A stretch of 64,000 nucleotides of DNA from Paralvinella palmiformis (taxonomy: Eukaryota; Annelida; Polychaeta; Terebellida; Alvinellidae): NCBI GenBank assembly GCA_025642065.1, contig JAODUP010000041.1:53501-117500 (forward strand). The letters are read 5' to 3'. Positions within the stretch are counted from its first letter, which is position 1; every line of letters starts with the position of its first letter. Positions 46,888-60,249 of this stretch are shown here, one piece after another. A model generated the notes under the pieces. That model was not told the DNA's origin and searched no databases. It saw only the letters and a list, made by a program, of their open reading frames with translations. A program made the position numbers and the translations under genes.

Positions 46888-48268
46888 ATTACATTTGAAT
46901 CACAGCTTGACATTGTCCGTACCTTCATATTTATTTTTATAAGCAAGAATATTAAGATATATTGTCTTATTTTATATGCTTATTTGATGTCTTTCAAAGT
47001 TTTCATTGAATTCGGAGGCAGTACATATACAATATACCTGTGCTAAAGATATCAACGAAATTGTTATATTAATATTATGAATGTATTTGCGCAACATTAT
47101 CTGTCATCAGATGCCCTAAGCTACAAATCTATCCTAGGTTTTAAAATGAATGATTGGTTAACTTCATGGCGAAGTTACACCACGCCCATCAATGAATAAA
47201 ACTAAATATTCACTAAAATTGTAATTTTCGCACAGATTCTTAGACTTCGTGAAAACTCAGTGTCACTGAGTTTAACTTGCCAACTAAAAATCGTCATTTC
47301 AATGATTTCACAATCATCTGAACAAAAACAACATCATCCAATTTTAGGCAATTTTCTGATTTGACTGTGAATGTTACTGATTGATTAAACTATACGATAT
47401 CAATGCGTTCAAAGGATGCAAACCCAAATAGCTGACTTATGAAATCAATTTCTGATAACAAAAGGTCACACAACCCCACAAACAATGATGCTTACCGTTC
47501 GATAGATGATGCTATTTTCAGATGAAAATATGATGACTTTATGAAATGATTAAAGTGAACTATTTTCCGGCGTCCTTAGTATCGCGTTGTGTAAATGAGA
47601 TCGATTATAGTTAATACAGTCTACTAAGAACAATAATCTCGTGAATATTTCACTTTTCTTTCTACGATTGAATCGATCGATATTGTCACAACGGTTGTCA
47701 CCTGAACGTTACCATGCTGCATCAGTCTGAGCGTAATACATCCTTGAGATGGAACGTTTGCCTTTAGAAGTGATGAAATATTCTTGTGTCAGGTCATCTA
47801 TCCGATCCACCCGCACACACCCTCACTCTCACACCCACTGGCACGCGCACATATCCGGAACAAGCACTGTCCGTACTTCCACAACACTCGGTAATCCCTA
47901 CTGAGACAGCTATACCCATTTATCGGCTTATCACGTACCCTTAGGACAATAGAGAGCGAGTTAGGTTCTTCTGTTTCACCGAGATAAACCAAAAACTTAC
48001 TGTAAATCGTTACCATCTCTTAGACTAATTACATATTATATGATTATTTATTGACTAATTAAGTGGTGTTTTTATATCCGTATAACATTACTCTTATATA
48101 ACCCGTCATTGTGATACGTTACACGGTTAAGATTAAGGAATAATTGCTATATTCCATCAACTGGTCAACTTATTGTTCTATCCTTAAGTGTCAACGGGTT
48201 TGGACAATCATGTAAATATGTGACAAGGTGAAATGGATTGGTGCATTTTTGGGGTGTGTTTGTTTGTT

Positions 48269-48311
<43 letters not shown>

Positions 48312-48384
48312 GCGTGCGTGTGCGTGTGAGTACATAATTTCTATTGTTCTCATTTTAGGCGCAAGTGAGTGCGAAACACTTATG

Positions 48385-48449
<65 letters not shown>

Positions 48450-49584
48450 GTTCATAAATGGTATATTAATCTATTTAATTAATTGTATCTTCAATATCAC
48501 AACTAGTGATAGTTAATAACTTGAAGTCTTAGTCTTACACAAGGAGTTGAAGTGTTCAATAAAAAGAAGCTTCACGTTGTATCGTTTCTGTCATCCTTTA
48601 AATCAAGGTTTAGTCAAAGGTTGGATATCGTGTATCCAGAAATTGTGATGATAGGACAAAAGGTTTTCTGGAGTTAAAACAAGAAAGGGATATGATAACA
48701 ATGGAATAATAACAATTACATCTGTTTATAACGGTGTCTCATGTGATAGGACTGAGATATAAATTTAACTAGTTTGTATCCACATTTATAGGCGAAGATA
48801 ACAGTGAAGCCAGTTCTGGATCCTATAGCTCGTACCAATCTTATTATAAACAGCGGGAAGATGAGACGCCTTTATAGAATTGCATTGTATAAAACATCAG
48901 CAGAATGAAATAATATATGAGCTAGATTTGTTAAAATGACTTCACAAAAATATTTACTCCCTTCCACACTAGATTGGATTTCTCTCTCAAAATATTAGAA
49001 AGAAGTATATATTGGTATATATCAACATAGGCCATTAAGAAGAGATCGAAATAAACCATTGAGCTATTATCTTGTTTAATTCGGATGTATAGAATGTAAG
49101 ACACCAGATAGCATCATTACGATGACATAGATAACGTATAGCGCCGTAGAGTTTCATACCTTCAACAACCTGAAATGCCTAGTTTCATTTTAAAATAATG
49201 GGTAGACTCTTAACTATTAGCTTAATTTCTCAACTGAAGAGGAAGTATAAAGAGAATACAAAGTATGAGAATATTACGTTCTGTAGAAGAAGAGCTCGTA
49301 TTATCATCTCAAGTACCCGTTTAAACAACTTTGTTAATTATGTAACACGAATAATCCACTTTGTTTACTTGAAAGATTTCAATCCTCGAGTCTTAGTGTG
49401 CTGGTTGAATGTCAAGACGAGGAACAAAATTACCTTTAACATTCGTTCAATATTTTTACTTCTCAATGTTTAACTCCAGATGAACCGGGTTCATCAGAAC
49501 TATTACATGGAACAATGCAATATGTGTTCCATTTGTCTTTACTGTAAAGATGATAGTAAAAAAACTTCTGTCGTTTTCTTAAGG
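46884..49584. other. Intergenic, no gene recognised
   Basis: Apart from the microsatellites at 48.3-48.4 kb this AT-rich stretch shows only short reading frames, the longest a 91-codon frame at 49198-49473 of random-looking composition. Nothing is supportable as a gene. Confidence 0.55.
48273..48443. repeat. (TG)n and (TA)n microsatellites
   Basis: TG/CG repeat at 48273-48330 and TA repeat at 48390-48443, separated by about 60 bp of unique sequence. Confidence 0.93.
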
Positions 49585-49935
49585 ACTCACTCACTCACTC
49601 ACTCACTCACTTCACTCACTCACTCACTCACTCACTCACTCACTCACTCACTCACTCACTCACTCACTCACTCACTCACTCACTCACTCACCACTCACTC
49701 ACTCACTCACTCACTCACTCACTCACTCACTCACTCACTCACTCACTCACTCACTCACTCACTCACTCACTCACTCACTCACTCACTCACTCACTCACTC
49801 ACTCACTCACTCACTCACTCACTCACTCACTCACTCACTCACTCACTCACTCACTCACTCACTCACTCACTCACTCACTCACTCACTCACTCACTCACTC
49901 ACTCACTCACTCACTCACTCACTCACTCACTCACT
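49585..49935 (+). repeat. (CTCA)n tetranucleotide array, intergenic
   Basis: About 350 bp of the same tetranucleotide as in introns 6 and 13, with only single-base irregularities (near 49611 and 49691). The LTHS reading frame across it is spurious. Confidence 0.97.
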
Positions 49936-50759
49936 TTAAAATTGAAAACATGGACCAAATGCTTACTTTTGTTTAAATATAAAGCCAGACTGCCGGGCAC
50001 TGTACATGGCCACCGACTATTTTCGATTGGCCCCAAGTCAGAGTCACTATTTATAGTACAAAGCACTTGGATTACTCGTGTCAAGAAAAAACGTGTATAG
50101 ATAGACTTATATTCCAACCCAAATTTAATGGAAAATAATGAATGTCATCGTATTTGAAGCAGTACTTTGTAAAGTGTACATACACTATAATATGCTATGA
50201 AAGTTTGATTATTATAAACAGATATGAAACTGAGAGTTGATCGAATGAAAACGGTAAACATGTGTTGCGATGGGTCTTGACGGGCGCCATATTGCGGGAT
50301 CACATACATAGATTTGAGAGAGTGGTGCTATAAAATGTCGATTTGTACAATAATGAAACTTTAGGACTTTGTAATTGTGTAAATTACGGCAAACGCCCAC
50401 GCACAAACACACACACACGCACAAATGTATGTACGCATGCACATATACATCTTTAAACATAGACAGACAGGTACACAAACAGAGAGACAAAAGGATAGTG
50501 CAGACTGGACAAGAGAAGATCCACTAAGAAATTACAGATAACAATCAACTCTTAGTATATGAAAATGATATTGCTTGATTGATGTTATATAATTCTGCCG
50601 TTGGTTGGTATGTACTAGAACATTAAGACATCGACATATCCTATATATTGACACGTTTATCTCCGCAACACTTTATTCCTTATACCATATTGATAAAGAC
50701 GTGCGTGTACATAACGTTGCGCCACTATTCATCAGCATAAATACGGCAGGAAAAAAGAT

Positions 50760-51660
50760 GGACGCCGAAGGATGATGCGAAGGTTTAAAACCATCAACGC
50801 GACATCGAAAGAAAAATCTGGCTCAGAGTCCCGCGTGAGTGGAAATTTTGCACATCGATAAAATGTCCAGCCGCCGTCCATAACCGGGAGGAAGTGACGT
50901 CAGGTCGGTAAAACGTGTGACAAATCCTCGCCATTGCTTAGAACCACGTTATCTTCCACTCGTCGAGGCACAACACGAGGCGCACACGAACATATTGCTT
51001 CCATGGACGACGATTTTCCATTTAGAGCTTAGTCGACGAACGCCGAAGCTTCGAGTGTCTTGGCAAAAGGAAGTCTATCCGACTTACTTCCTGACGTCGG
51101 TTTGGAAGTTGGCAACGCTCGCCAATTGCTGAAGTCGGTTGACGATAAACACATTGTTCTGACGGCAGAGTCCGTACACCAACTTGGTGACGAGATCACG
51201 GTTGTCGAATATTTCCTAATCGTCGTATTTAGTTTCACCGTCACGCCAAGTGTATTCCCCCCCGTTTTATAAATGACCACAATCATTCCGGATTAGACTT
51301 CCCGTAACCGGATTTTATGAAGTATTCACTCAAATGTTTATTTTCCAGTGTCGTTCTAAATGACCTCGCTGCGATTCTTTTTCGTGACATTTTCGATTGT
51401 CCTTTTTTACGTTGAAGAACATTAAGCCATTTCGATGAGACGGTGAATGACTTCTATAAACTTGTGTCGTTCTAGCTCCGAAGGATTCTACTCGCGAACT
51501 GTTCGGCACAATCCTGAAGCGGAAGTGTCTTCGTCAGGGTTAATGCCTCGAATCTTGGACAGTCAACAAAGAAGCCGGTCACGTTGTAATTGTAACTTCG
51601 TGACATAAGTTTAAGATTATCCTCGTTCTTAAGAGCTTTTTGACAGCGTCAAGTAAAACA
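50760..51660. other. C+G/CpG-richer unassigned segment
   Basis: Base composition and CpG frequency are visibly higher than in the flanks. Both strands stay open for 70-85 codons near 51029-51286, but neither frame resembles a known family or has splice support at both ends. A perfect TGACGTCA lies at 50895-50902. Could be a regulatory region or an unrecognised exon. Confidence 0.35.
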
Positions 51661-51854
51661 AAACTTTATTAGTGCTCCTCAGATAATGGTTGGAACGTGC
51701 TAGAGATGATGTGTCTTAAAAAACGATCTGACGGACCTTGGTCAATAATAACTTAATGTTGGAAGAAATGTGCAGCCGAGATAGTAATATGACTAAGCTA
51801 TGGGTGAATGTTTATTATTAGCAGTGTATGTGTGGGGCAGGTCCGGGTCGGTGT

Positions 51855-51932
51855 GTGTGTGTATGTATGTGTATATGTGTGTGTGTGTATGTATGTATGT
51901 GTGGGCGTGCGTATGTGGGTGTGTGATTTTGT
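51855..51932. repeat. (TG/TATG)n microsatellite
   Basis: Imperfect GTGTGTATG repeats; spurious frames on both strands. Confidence 0.9.
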
Positions 51933-52950
51933 TTCTCCACTTCATGTAGCACACATTAAAAATGACTTTCAACAAACCCTCATTCATTCTCCACTAATAT
52001 GTTTTGGGTTATAACAGCGATACCCAATTAACCCCGAAGTACATGTGTTATTCTAGGGTCACCATTTATATAACCCAATTTATATAACATCGATGCCCAT
52101 CTCAGTTAGGGTACGTTAAGGCTAACAAGAGATATCACTTTAGATGTATTTTGGGTATGTATTTATTTCTTTGTTAACTCATAACCCACTGAAGAAAGAC
52201 CATTCTCTTACCGGATATATTTTCTTTGTTGTTAAGAACTCCACCCCCACCCCCCACATTTTTGGTAGAAAAGATTCCAATTTAATCAATATAACTAGAG
52301 GTTTACTTCGGCACGGGTTCGTAGCTATGGTTACGAGTGAACGGAGAGAATGAGTGAGATAGTTAAGATATTTGTCGTTTTGTTGATCTTTTTCTCTGGT
52401 CTGAGCCAGGGAATACTTTAGAGAGAAATGACAAGATAAACCAAAATATTTATACTGAAGAATATACACAAAAAGATGGGATAGCATCCCACAACATCAC
52501 TGTACTATAAACCTATCTAAAGATGGGTTAATATATTATCTTAATTGTCTTCTATGATGACTCCTATCTATCTTTATATATCTATCATCTTCTCCAATGT
52601 CAAGTGACACCAGTAACCCTGTACTCTCGATATCCCTCAATAAATCCTCATCTTCAGTAATGAAGTATTATTCGCGTCAAGTATCGGCTCGTCGTATATC
52701 GATAACTTCCGTCTCCGGTCGTAGACACTTTCCCTGACGACAATGGCAGTCATCCGTGATTTAATTATCACTTCGTGTCGTTATTGTAATGGTCCTGGTT
52801 TGACTCGCAGCATCTCGCGGATCCTGACTAGATAGAGTACAGCTGATGCTGTTCCGAGTTCACCGAGTTCGTCAATAATGGAGGCGTGTATTGGTCACGA
52901 TAAAAATGTTATTTGTATGATGTCGACAGCTGAATGAGTATGAACTAATA

Positions 52951-52951
52951 C

Positions 52952-53013
<62 letters not shown>
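52951..53013. repeat. (AAT)n microsatellite
   Basis: About 63 bp of perfect AAT repeat. Confidence 0.95.
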
Positions 53014-53015
<2 letters not shown>

Positions 53016-53275
53016 CTAACATTGTTAGACCATTTATGATGCTGCTCTATTCCAGTTGGTAGCGGATCGTATTGTAGAATTTTAGGTAATGGGTTCGAAT
53101 CATAGTATAACATAAATCAGTATGATGTTTCAGTCTATATTGACTTAGCTAAATGTTTAAAGAATCGTCATTTGATAAACAAAGAACTAATTAATAAACT
53201 CATAATCTGTACATAATTATCTTTATCGGCTACCTTTTTAGAAAAGGATTTGTAGATTGTCTGTCGGTTACTTTC

Positions 53276-53419
53276 CAGTTACATAAGAACAATCGTTGTA
53301 CATTCAGTTACATCAGACCAATCGTTGTACATTTAGTTACATCAGAACAATCATTGTACATTCAGTTACATCAGAACAATCGTTGAATATTCAGTTACAT
53401 CAGAACAATCGTTATACAT
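53276..53419 (+). repeat. 29-bp minisatellite, about five copies
   Basis: Unit CAGTTACATCAGAACAATCG followed by TTGTACATT, repeated about five times with point differences. Confidence 0.88.
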
Positions 53420-54085
53420 CCATGTGACCCGTTTAAAGCAATAATTTAGTGTCCAATACCTTTTCCGGATAATTTTATCACTTATATTTTGCAAGTTATG
53501 TATAAATTAAGTAGTTTCTGGGTAGAAACGTGTTAGTAGCTTTGACTTTGCGTGGATGAGTTTAAGCTGGCCACAGCACGGAACATTAGCGTTTACTAAA
53601 ATCATAGTTTTGATAAACCTAAAATATAAAGTGACTGGAATTAGGCTTCTCTAAAGCAAATAGTGTGAAAATAGTGAAAAAAATCGTTTTAGTGGCTGTG
53701 TCCTATACGAGGTAAGTCAGTAATTGTCTATTTAACTGGATCAACCCTCCGCCTTTTCAAATGTTACTGATAATGTGTTAAATCGGACGAAGTAAACTTC
53801 GGCACAAACTCTCTTCGTTATTAATAGTTCTTACTGTACGGGGACGTGAATAGAATTGCTAGATAGGCTACGTAAACAGGGCACACTTGCTGACACAAAC
53901 AGGCTTTACATCTTGAATAACACCAATAATTAATTCATCGCCGCAAATGTAAATATTCTATTTAATAACGAGAGAAGAAAACAGGTTCTCGTTGAAAGAA
54001 TCTGTGGATGATAAGGTAATGTTAGAACAAACATATCAGATACCCACATTTAAACAGGAAATAGGAAAACCTCGGATAATTAAAT

Positions 54086-54088
<3 letters not shown>

Positions 54089-54123
<35 letters not shown>

Positions 54124-54342
54124 CACTTATCCAGGTACAGCGACAATCACCGATGGAATAGTCACCTTGTCTTTATCCCTAGTAATACTACATAATACAG
54201 AAAAAAGATTACACATTCTGACTAGTTTTCTAACCTCAATCAGCCACTTACCTGACCTTTGCTCCAGACGACTAGGATGTTGTGGACGAGTCGAGGTGCT
54301 CGCTTTAATCAGTCAACAACAGAGAGAGAGAGAGAGAGAGAG
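54089..54342. repeat. (TA)n and (AG)n microsatellites
   Basis: TA repeat at 54089-54121 and AG repeat at 54319-54342. Another TA repeat lies at 55198-55222. Confidence 0.9.
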
Positions 54343-55790
54343 GGGGGAGGGAGATCTCAGTCAGATGCCCCGGTCTTAATCACATAATACAAGGGACATA
54401 ATAATAGAGACGAAATAACATGATGAAATATTTATTATACTCAATGATTGATTGTTCGAGAGATTGTTTTTTAAAGAGTGATCTGGGACCGGGTACGTCC
54501 GGTTATTAAACAATGTTGCTAAAAATTACATCGTCAACCCTCTTCCCGGATTAGCAACATCCCGCAATACGTCTTCCTGCCGCTCCGTTAGTAGGTCGTC
54601 GGTCTGGACGGATTGTAGGCACGTACGTCCTAACTGAATGTTACAGACTGATCAAATCTGGACACATCGGGCTGGTCACCAAATTGGGATTATTCTTTTG
54701 AAACGTGTTACACTTCTGAACCTTAACGGCGTATTCTTACCAACACAGCGCGCTCGTAATTCACCAGATGACGCCACTTCTGTGGCACTGCGTCAATATT
54801 TACGTGGTAACAGAGCGACATAAAATATAACGCTATCGCGTTAGTCGTCCTCTTTAGAAGGAAGATGATGTTCGTTATTGTTTAGTGGCAATTTTCTTAA
54901 CAGTTTTTGATCAGAGCGACGTGATGTACGATCGAAGAACGTGGCAGTTCGGTGAATCTAAACACCATAATGAGGAAATGATTGAGCATGGCCGACGAAT
55001 ATGATTCATTCTCGAGGATACAGTGAGAGTGAATAACTCGAATCTCAGACAGGAATGTTGCCGCTTTTAGTTCTAAAAGAGTGATTTAATAAATGAAGAG
55101 GTGATATCGATATTTTAAAATGTGCTTTGAATCGCCGCACATAACATCAAGAAGGACATAGCGTATGAATTGGTACACTTAATCCGCAGAGACTATCTTT
55201 ATATATATATATATATATATATAGAAGTTCCTAACACAACACAACTTTTGGTTTATGTTTTACTTAAAGTATCATGTGCTTAATTAATAATAGCAATATT
55301 AATATTCAAACATACGTCGTAAATTTATTTTAGGTACAACAGAAATGATAAAGTTTACAAAAGGCTATATACAAATGAGTTGCTTGTTTTCTTTTTAAAG
55401 AGAGAACATTTTTAGCAAGTTGTTATCTATCGTGATAACGTTATAAAAAGACTCGTAATGTATCGGTTAGTATTATTTAGTATTAGTATTAACAACAACA
55501 ATTATTCTACGCAATACCTGTGTTTGTTAGTCAGCAAGTAGAACACAGAAATATTGATCTTCAGATATTGGCAGCCGTCGTCGAACGTCTTAACGTCAAC
55601 GACGTGACATGTTTCTCAGACGTAACGTAATCTATGACGACACGTCACATGACGTCATTGATCAGTAGACGTAGATCACGACCTAACACCACTCACCGAG
55701 TTATGGTCACTTCAAAGTGATGTAAAATTAATAATCTGCTTTGGGAATTCATTGAAGATGACCTAAAGTAATTTTTGGAGGTTTCTTCTT

Positions 55791-55908
55791 TAGGTGATAA
55801 AACGGCCGAATTAGCCTACCATGTGCACAAAAGTGGCCTTAAAACACCAATCATCATCGTCGTTGTCATCATCATCATCATTATTATCATCATTTGTAGG
55901 TGATAAAA
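55791..55908 (+). mobile_element. 5'-truncated ATC-tailed SINE with 12-bp target duplications
   Basis: TAGGTGATAAAA occurs at 55791-55802 and 55897-55908. The 94-bp insert holds the SINE 3' half (CCGAATTAGCCTACCATGTG, then CACAAAAGTGGCCTTAAAAC) and a long ATC/ATT tail. Same family as the copies at 4.0 and 39.9 kb. The tRNA head is absent. Confidence 0.85.
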
Positions 55909-56699
55909 TACGATTCCGCGAAATTCAGGTTGTAGATATGACATTGAATTCAACTTTCGACGACATTTCTCGCTACTTGTCCTCAAACGTGACATCGGCT
56001 ATTAACAATTCACGTAAAATGATCCTAAAAGCGTTTTAGCTTTATGACTCTGACGTATTATTTCTGAATGATTATCAATATTAGACATATAACATTAAAA
56101 TAAATCCTCACTCGTGACAACCTATTACAAGATCAGCTTAACAACAGAAGTAATAGCTTGGTCTTAGGAATCGTAGGCATTTTTCAAGATCACAGTCACA
56201 TAACCGAATCCGGGACCTTTAAGCCTGGAAATCAATCAGGATCAAATCGAGGCATACAATCTGATGCAAGATCTAGCTGACCCCAAATCAGTCAAATCTT
56301 TAGCACTGATCCCTACACGATATAGAACTACATTACAAGTAACCACCACGTCATATGTGCCCCCCCCCGTTTTATTTAATTCATAATAGCGTTGTTTCTT
56401 CGAGCTGTTTGTGTACGGTTTGAATTTTGAGCAATTGGATGTAAACCAAACATCTATTTAAAACTGATCTAATTAGTCAAAACCCAGAAACCTAAAAAAA
56501 GCTACGTGGGAAGTGTTTACGTTAAGAACTAAATATGGATCTCCAAACCATTTTGAATAACAACAGACAATAAGACTACAAATGTCGTAATACAATTAAT
56601 CAAGGATGGTACGTAAGTAATCAAAATACTACAACATTCAAACATTCATAATCAGAACACAAACTGAAAATACTTCAGTTTCGTATTCAATAAATGAGA

Positions 56700-57900
56700 A
56701 ACCTAACAACTGCGCTATCGGGAAGCTCGATCTCCGAACCAGATGAATAACAACGTACGATCTCATGTCTTTCAGTTGTTATAGTACTACAAGGTTATCA
56801 GTATAGGGAGTGGTGTTATTCTGGATTCATATAATACCATCCTATCTCACGATATAGAGCATCAGGGTCAGTAAATGTCCGGCCAATTACTTACTCGTGT
56901 GGCGCCATTGCAGCATTTCAATTGCGCTAACACGCACGAAGACGTTCATTCTCTCTCATCAAACACGCCACCAACAAGACTGAGGTATGACACTAGTCGT
57001 ACCCGTCTCAGCGGCAGGAATCATCCCGGGGTCATCATTATCTGTCCTGTAGGACAATGACATGACGTGTCTCGTAAGACAGGTAATCATGGCTCGCCTC
57101 GAGCCCGGCCCGTTATAGAGCCGTGGTTTAGCCGAGATACTGATAGTCCGACGTGGTGTTATCTCCACCTGTCTGATCCGGTTATCAGTCCGGATACATT
57201 CCACTCCCATCTGTGGTGCGGCCCGAATCCCTCAAGTAATGGGCTCGATTTATCATGGATTCGTAGCCGCACAAAGAGCCGGCGCACGTTGGAAAATAAT
57301 GAAAGTTGCATCAACTTTCCCGGTCGATGAATGACTCGAAGGCCGTAATTACGGCCCTTGATACATATTTAATGATCCAGTCAGTTATTTTATATCTCGT
57401 CCTGTGTCTTGCTCTCTACCTCGCCGAGATTCACGGCCAATCATCCGATCCGAGCCCGTCCCGAAGCCAGGCGTATTGATATTCGGGAATTATGCCGCCC
57501 CTTGACAGAAGGGAGCTCGATGTATTGCCGGGAAGAGCTTCCCGTGTGCTACTCGGAATCTTGACGACCCGATCAGTCGGGGATGATTGTTCTGGTACGT
57601 CGCTGAAGTAAATACGGTGTCTTCGCGATCGCGACACCATTAGTTCGTCCATAAAATGACATGACGTCACGCGTCGGACGTCGGCCGATTTGTTTCGACT
57701 TGTTATCGTCGTCCGTTTAAAGTCTCGCCGATTTCACGAGCGACTAATCATCGGCGAGTTCGGACGTTATATCCCGAGGTCTAACCAATATATCCCAGTT
57801 CAGTTCGGATGTTGTCAACAAACACATACCAAGTGTCAGGTTGACATTTAAGCGGCGAGGTAAAACATTTTAACTGTCTTTTTACTGGACGTTAATAGCC
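56700..57900. promoter_or_regulatory. CpG-richer segment with palindromes; candidate regulatory DNA
   Basis: Visibly CpG-rich compared with the AT-rich surroundings. Contains TGACGTCA (57662-57669), the perfect palindrome GGCCGTAATTACGGCC (57341-57356) with a TAATTA homeodomain-type core, and GAAAGTTG/CAACTTTC inverted repeats (57301-57319). No exon is supported on either strand. Assignment as regulatory is inference from composition and motifs only. Confidence 0.35.
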
Positions 57901-58619
57901 TTATTGATGGCATGGGACCATCTGGAGAGAGTTTTGCCCGTTAATGAAACCGATCCAGACTGACATTTAGACAGAGCCATACTGTTTGGATATTAAATCG
58001 TCGGTATGATGTTTTATTTATTTATTCTCTGAGGTTAGTTATATATTTAATTAGATAGTTAATTAGTTAAATAGTTAATTAGCTAATTAGTCAGTTAATT
58101 AGTCAACCGAACAGATGTTTTTATTATCAATTGGTCCATCCACACATTAACGAATACGTTGTTTATATGTACTTAGCCACAAGAACAGATAATCGGATTT
58201 CTTTGTCAGAAAACTAAAAAACTAAATATTTGAAAAAGAAGTAACTTTGTTTATATAATATATATTGGTTATCAATGAGAGCCTTAGAAAAAATGTTGGT
58301 GGATTGTTTATGTCTTTGTGATGTTCTTGATCTTATCTCACAAAACTTAAGCTCATAGTAAATGATCAACGAAAGACGTGTTTTGATCCCAGAAAGCTGC
58401 GTCGGTGACAAAAACTCATCAGGCTCACGGCTGTTTAGAGATACCATTGTCACACCGTCATCAACACGCTGTCACCGTCACTGGTATATCTCCTACCATC
58501 ACACCTGCTAACACCACCGTCATTACAACTGCCATCACATCTGTAATCCCCATTACCCTCACCGATACCATCACCACTAACACAACACTAATACAACACT
58601 AACACTACCAGAACTAATA

Positions 58620-59330
58620 GCACTAAAGTACAATTGGACAGTGAGACACGGAGTCAAAATATTCCATTTTATGGCGTGTCATACTCGCCATAATATTTAC
58701 CTTCTTGCTGTGATTCGATAAATAGATGACGTTGTTAGCTCTACCAGTCATCGGCTTTCCATTATGCCGACATTGGCTCCATCTGGCGGCAAAGAGCTTC
58801 CCGCGACCGAAGGAGGCGCTACCGAATTGGCAGGCCTCGTTTAATTGGCGACGTCGCGCAACGGGAAGTGCATCAGTAACCAATCAGCGGTGATTACGGC
58901 GAGCCACGTGCCGTCAATATGTCTGCAGTTGAGCGTATTATGGCCGTTCGGCGGACAAAATGGCCGACGGTGAAGTCAGCTGAATAATAAATAGCTCACA
59001 CCCATAACAGACGTCGGTTCTTCCGCCTAGCGGGGCTTTCGACACAACGAATTACGTCACAGTCATCGGCCCATCTCTGCCAATTAGCCGGCGTTTGTTC
59101 TCTTCCGGGTTGACATTCATGGATCACGTGACTTCTACGCCATATTTTGCGCTCCATTCTAGTAGATGTCGGTGGCGAGGGGCAGAACACATGGCGGACA
59201 TCCGACCAGTCGTCGATTTGGGCAGATGGAGTCGTCTAACGTGAAGATGCCTTTGGATATCGGCAACTGACCGGGAAAGTGATGGCTTCTGATAATTTAT
59301 TTAGAAGTTAGTCGATCTGTTCGTCATGTT
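58620..59330. promoter_or_regulatory. Second CpG-richer segment; candidate regulatory DNA
   Basis: Clustered CpGs, CCAAT-type (ACCAATCAGCGG), GATTACGG and CACGTG-containing motifs, without a supportable reading frame. It lies about 700 bp after the previous segment and may belong to the same regulatory block. Confidence 0.3.
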
Positions 59331-59540
59331 TATTAGACTACTCGACCGGATAGAGATTTATCACCATCAGCAACCAGGCTGGAGACATTAACCTGTAGCA
59401 ACCGAGTTATATTTTTATGGCGCTGTCGCTTATAAGCTATCGGCGTTCTTTAAGCGAAACGTTCAAAAATCTGTGAAAATCTGTTTTTAGTCCTGGGTGA
59501 AAATATAGGCGGAAAATGATGCCAACACACACATTTATTG

Positions 59541-59579
59541 TCGCGCACACACACGCACACACACGCACACACGCACACA

Positions 59580-59611
<32 letters not shown>

Positions 59612-59642
59612 TATACATACATACACCCCCACACACACACTC
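59541..59642. repeat. (CA/CGCA)n microsatellite
   Basis: About 100 bp of CACA/CGCA repeats; cysteine/valine-rich frames on the minus strand are spurious. Confidence 0.95.
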
Positions 59643-60249
59643 GCACGTAGAGAGAGGGAGGGAGAGCTATTGTAATAAAAAATAAATAAAGCAAAATCGA
59701 TGAACAGAATATTATAGGAAAATAGGTATTTGTTGATATTACTATAAAAAATAACTCCACTCAGCGTTTGGAATAGTTGACTCAAGTTCATGTATACACT
59801 TCATTACACGATTTATCTGGGAAAAAAACAAGAAATCCGTTGTTAATATATATTTTCTAGTGTGAAGTACACAAGACAATAACAGAGTAGGGTATTGTCG
59901 TACTTTTTCAAATAACAAAAGATGGAATCAACGTAACCAATACTACAAAAACAAATATTTAACTATGATCCAGTGCTTTGTTCGACCATGCTTCGAGGCG
60001 TAGATTCCCAATGTTATTTCAGTGAAGTCAGCACGAATTCACTTTTATTATACTTCAATTTCATCCGGTTCTTCTTGCAAGCAGATTTGTAGACAGTTTA
60101 CTCTATAAAGTTGTTACAGAGAAGGCTTTTAACCATGAGGATCATGACGATTGTTTAGGCATATGTACTGTTATGTCACTGTCTAAGTATTCTACAATAA
60201 TGTGTAAATCTTTGTATAGGAGAGACTTCAGTCATATTCCTTTGAGATA

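Noticed and set aside
49480..50100. 206-codon + frame with LTHS repeats
   Set aside because: Same tetranucleotide artefact with random flanks.
51029..51286. 85-codon minus-strand frame
   Set aside because: The opposite strand is open too; the frame has no recognised domain, and C+G-rich sequence lowers stop frequency. Kept only as an unassigned segment.
58405..58602. 65-codon Thr/Ile-rich + frame
   Set aside because: Arises from imperfect CACCATCAC/ACAACAC repeats; low complexity.
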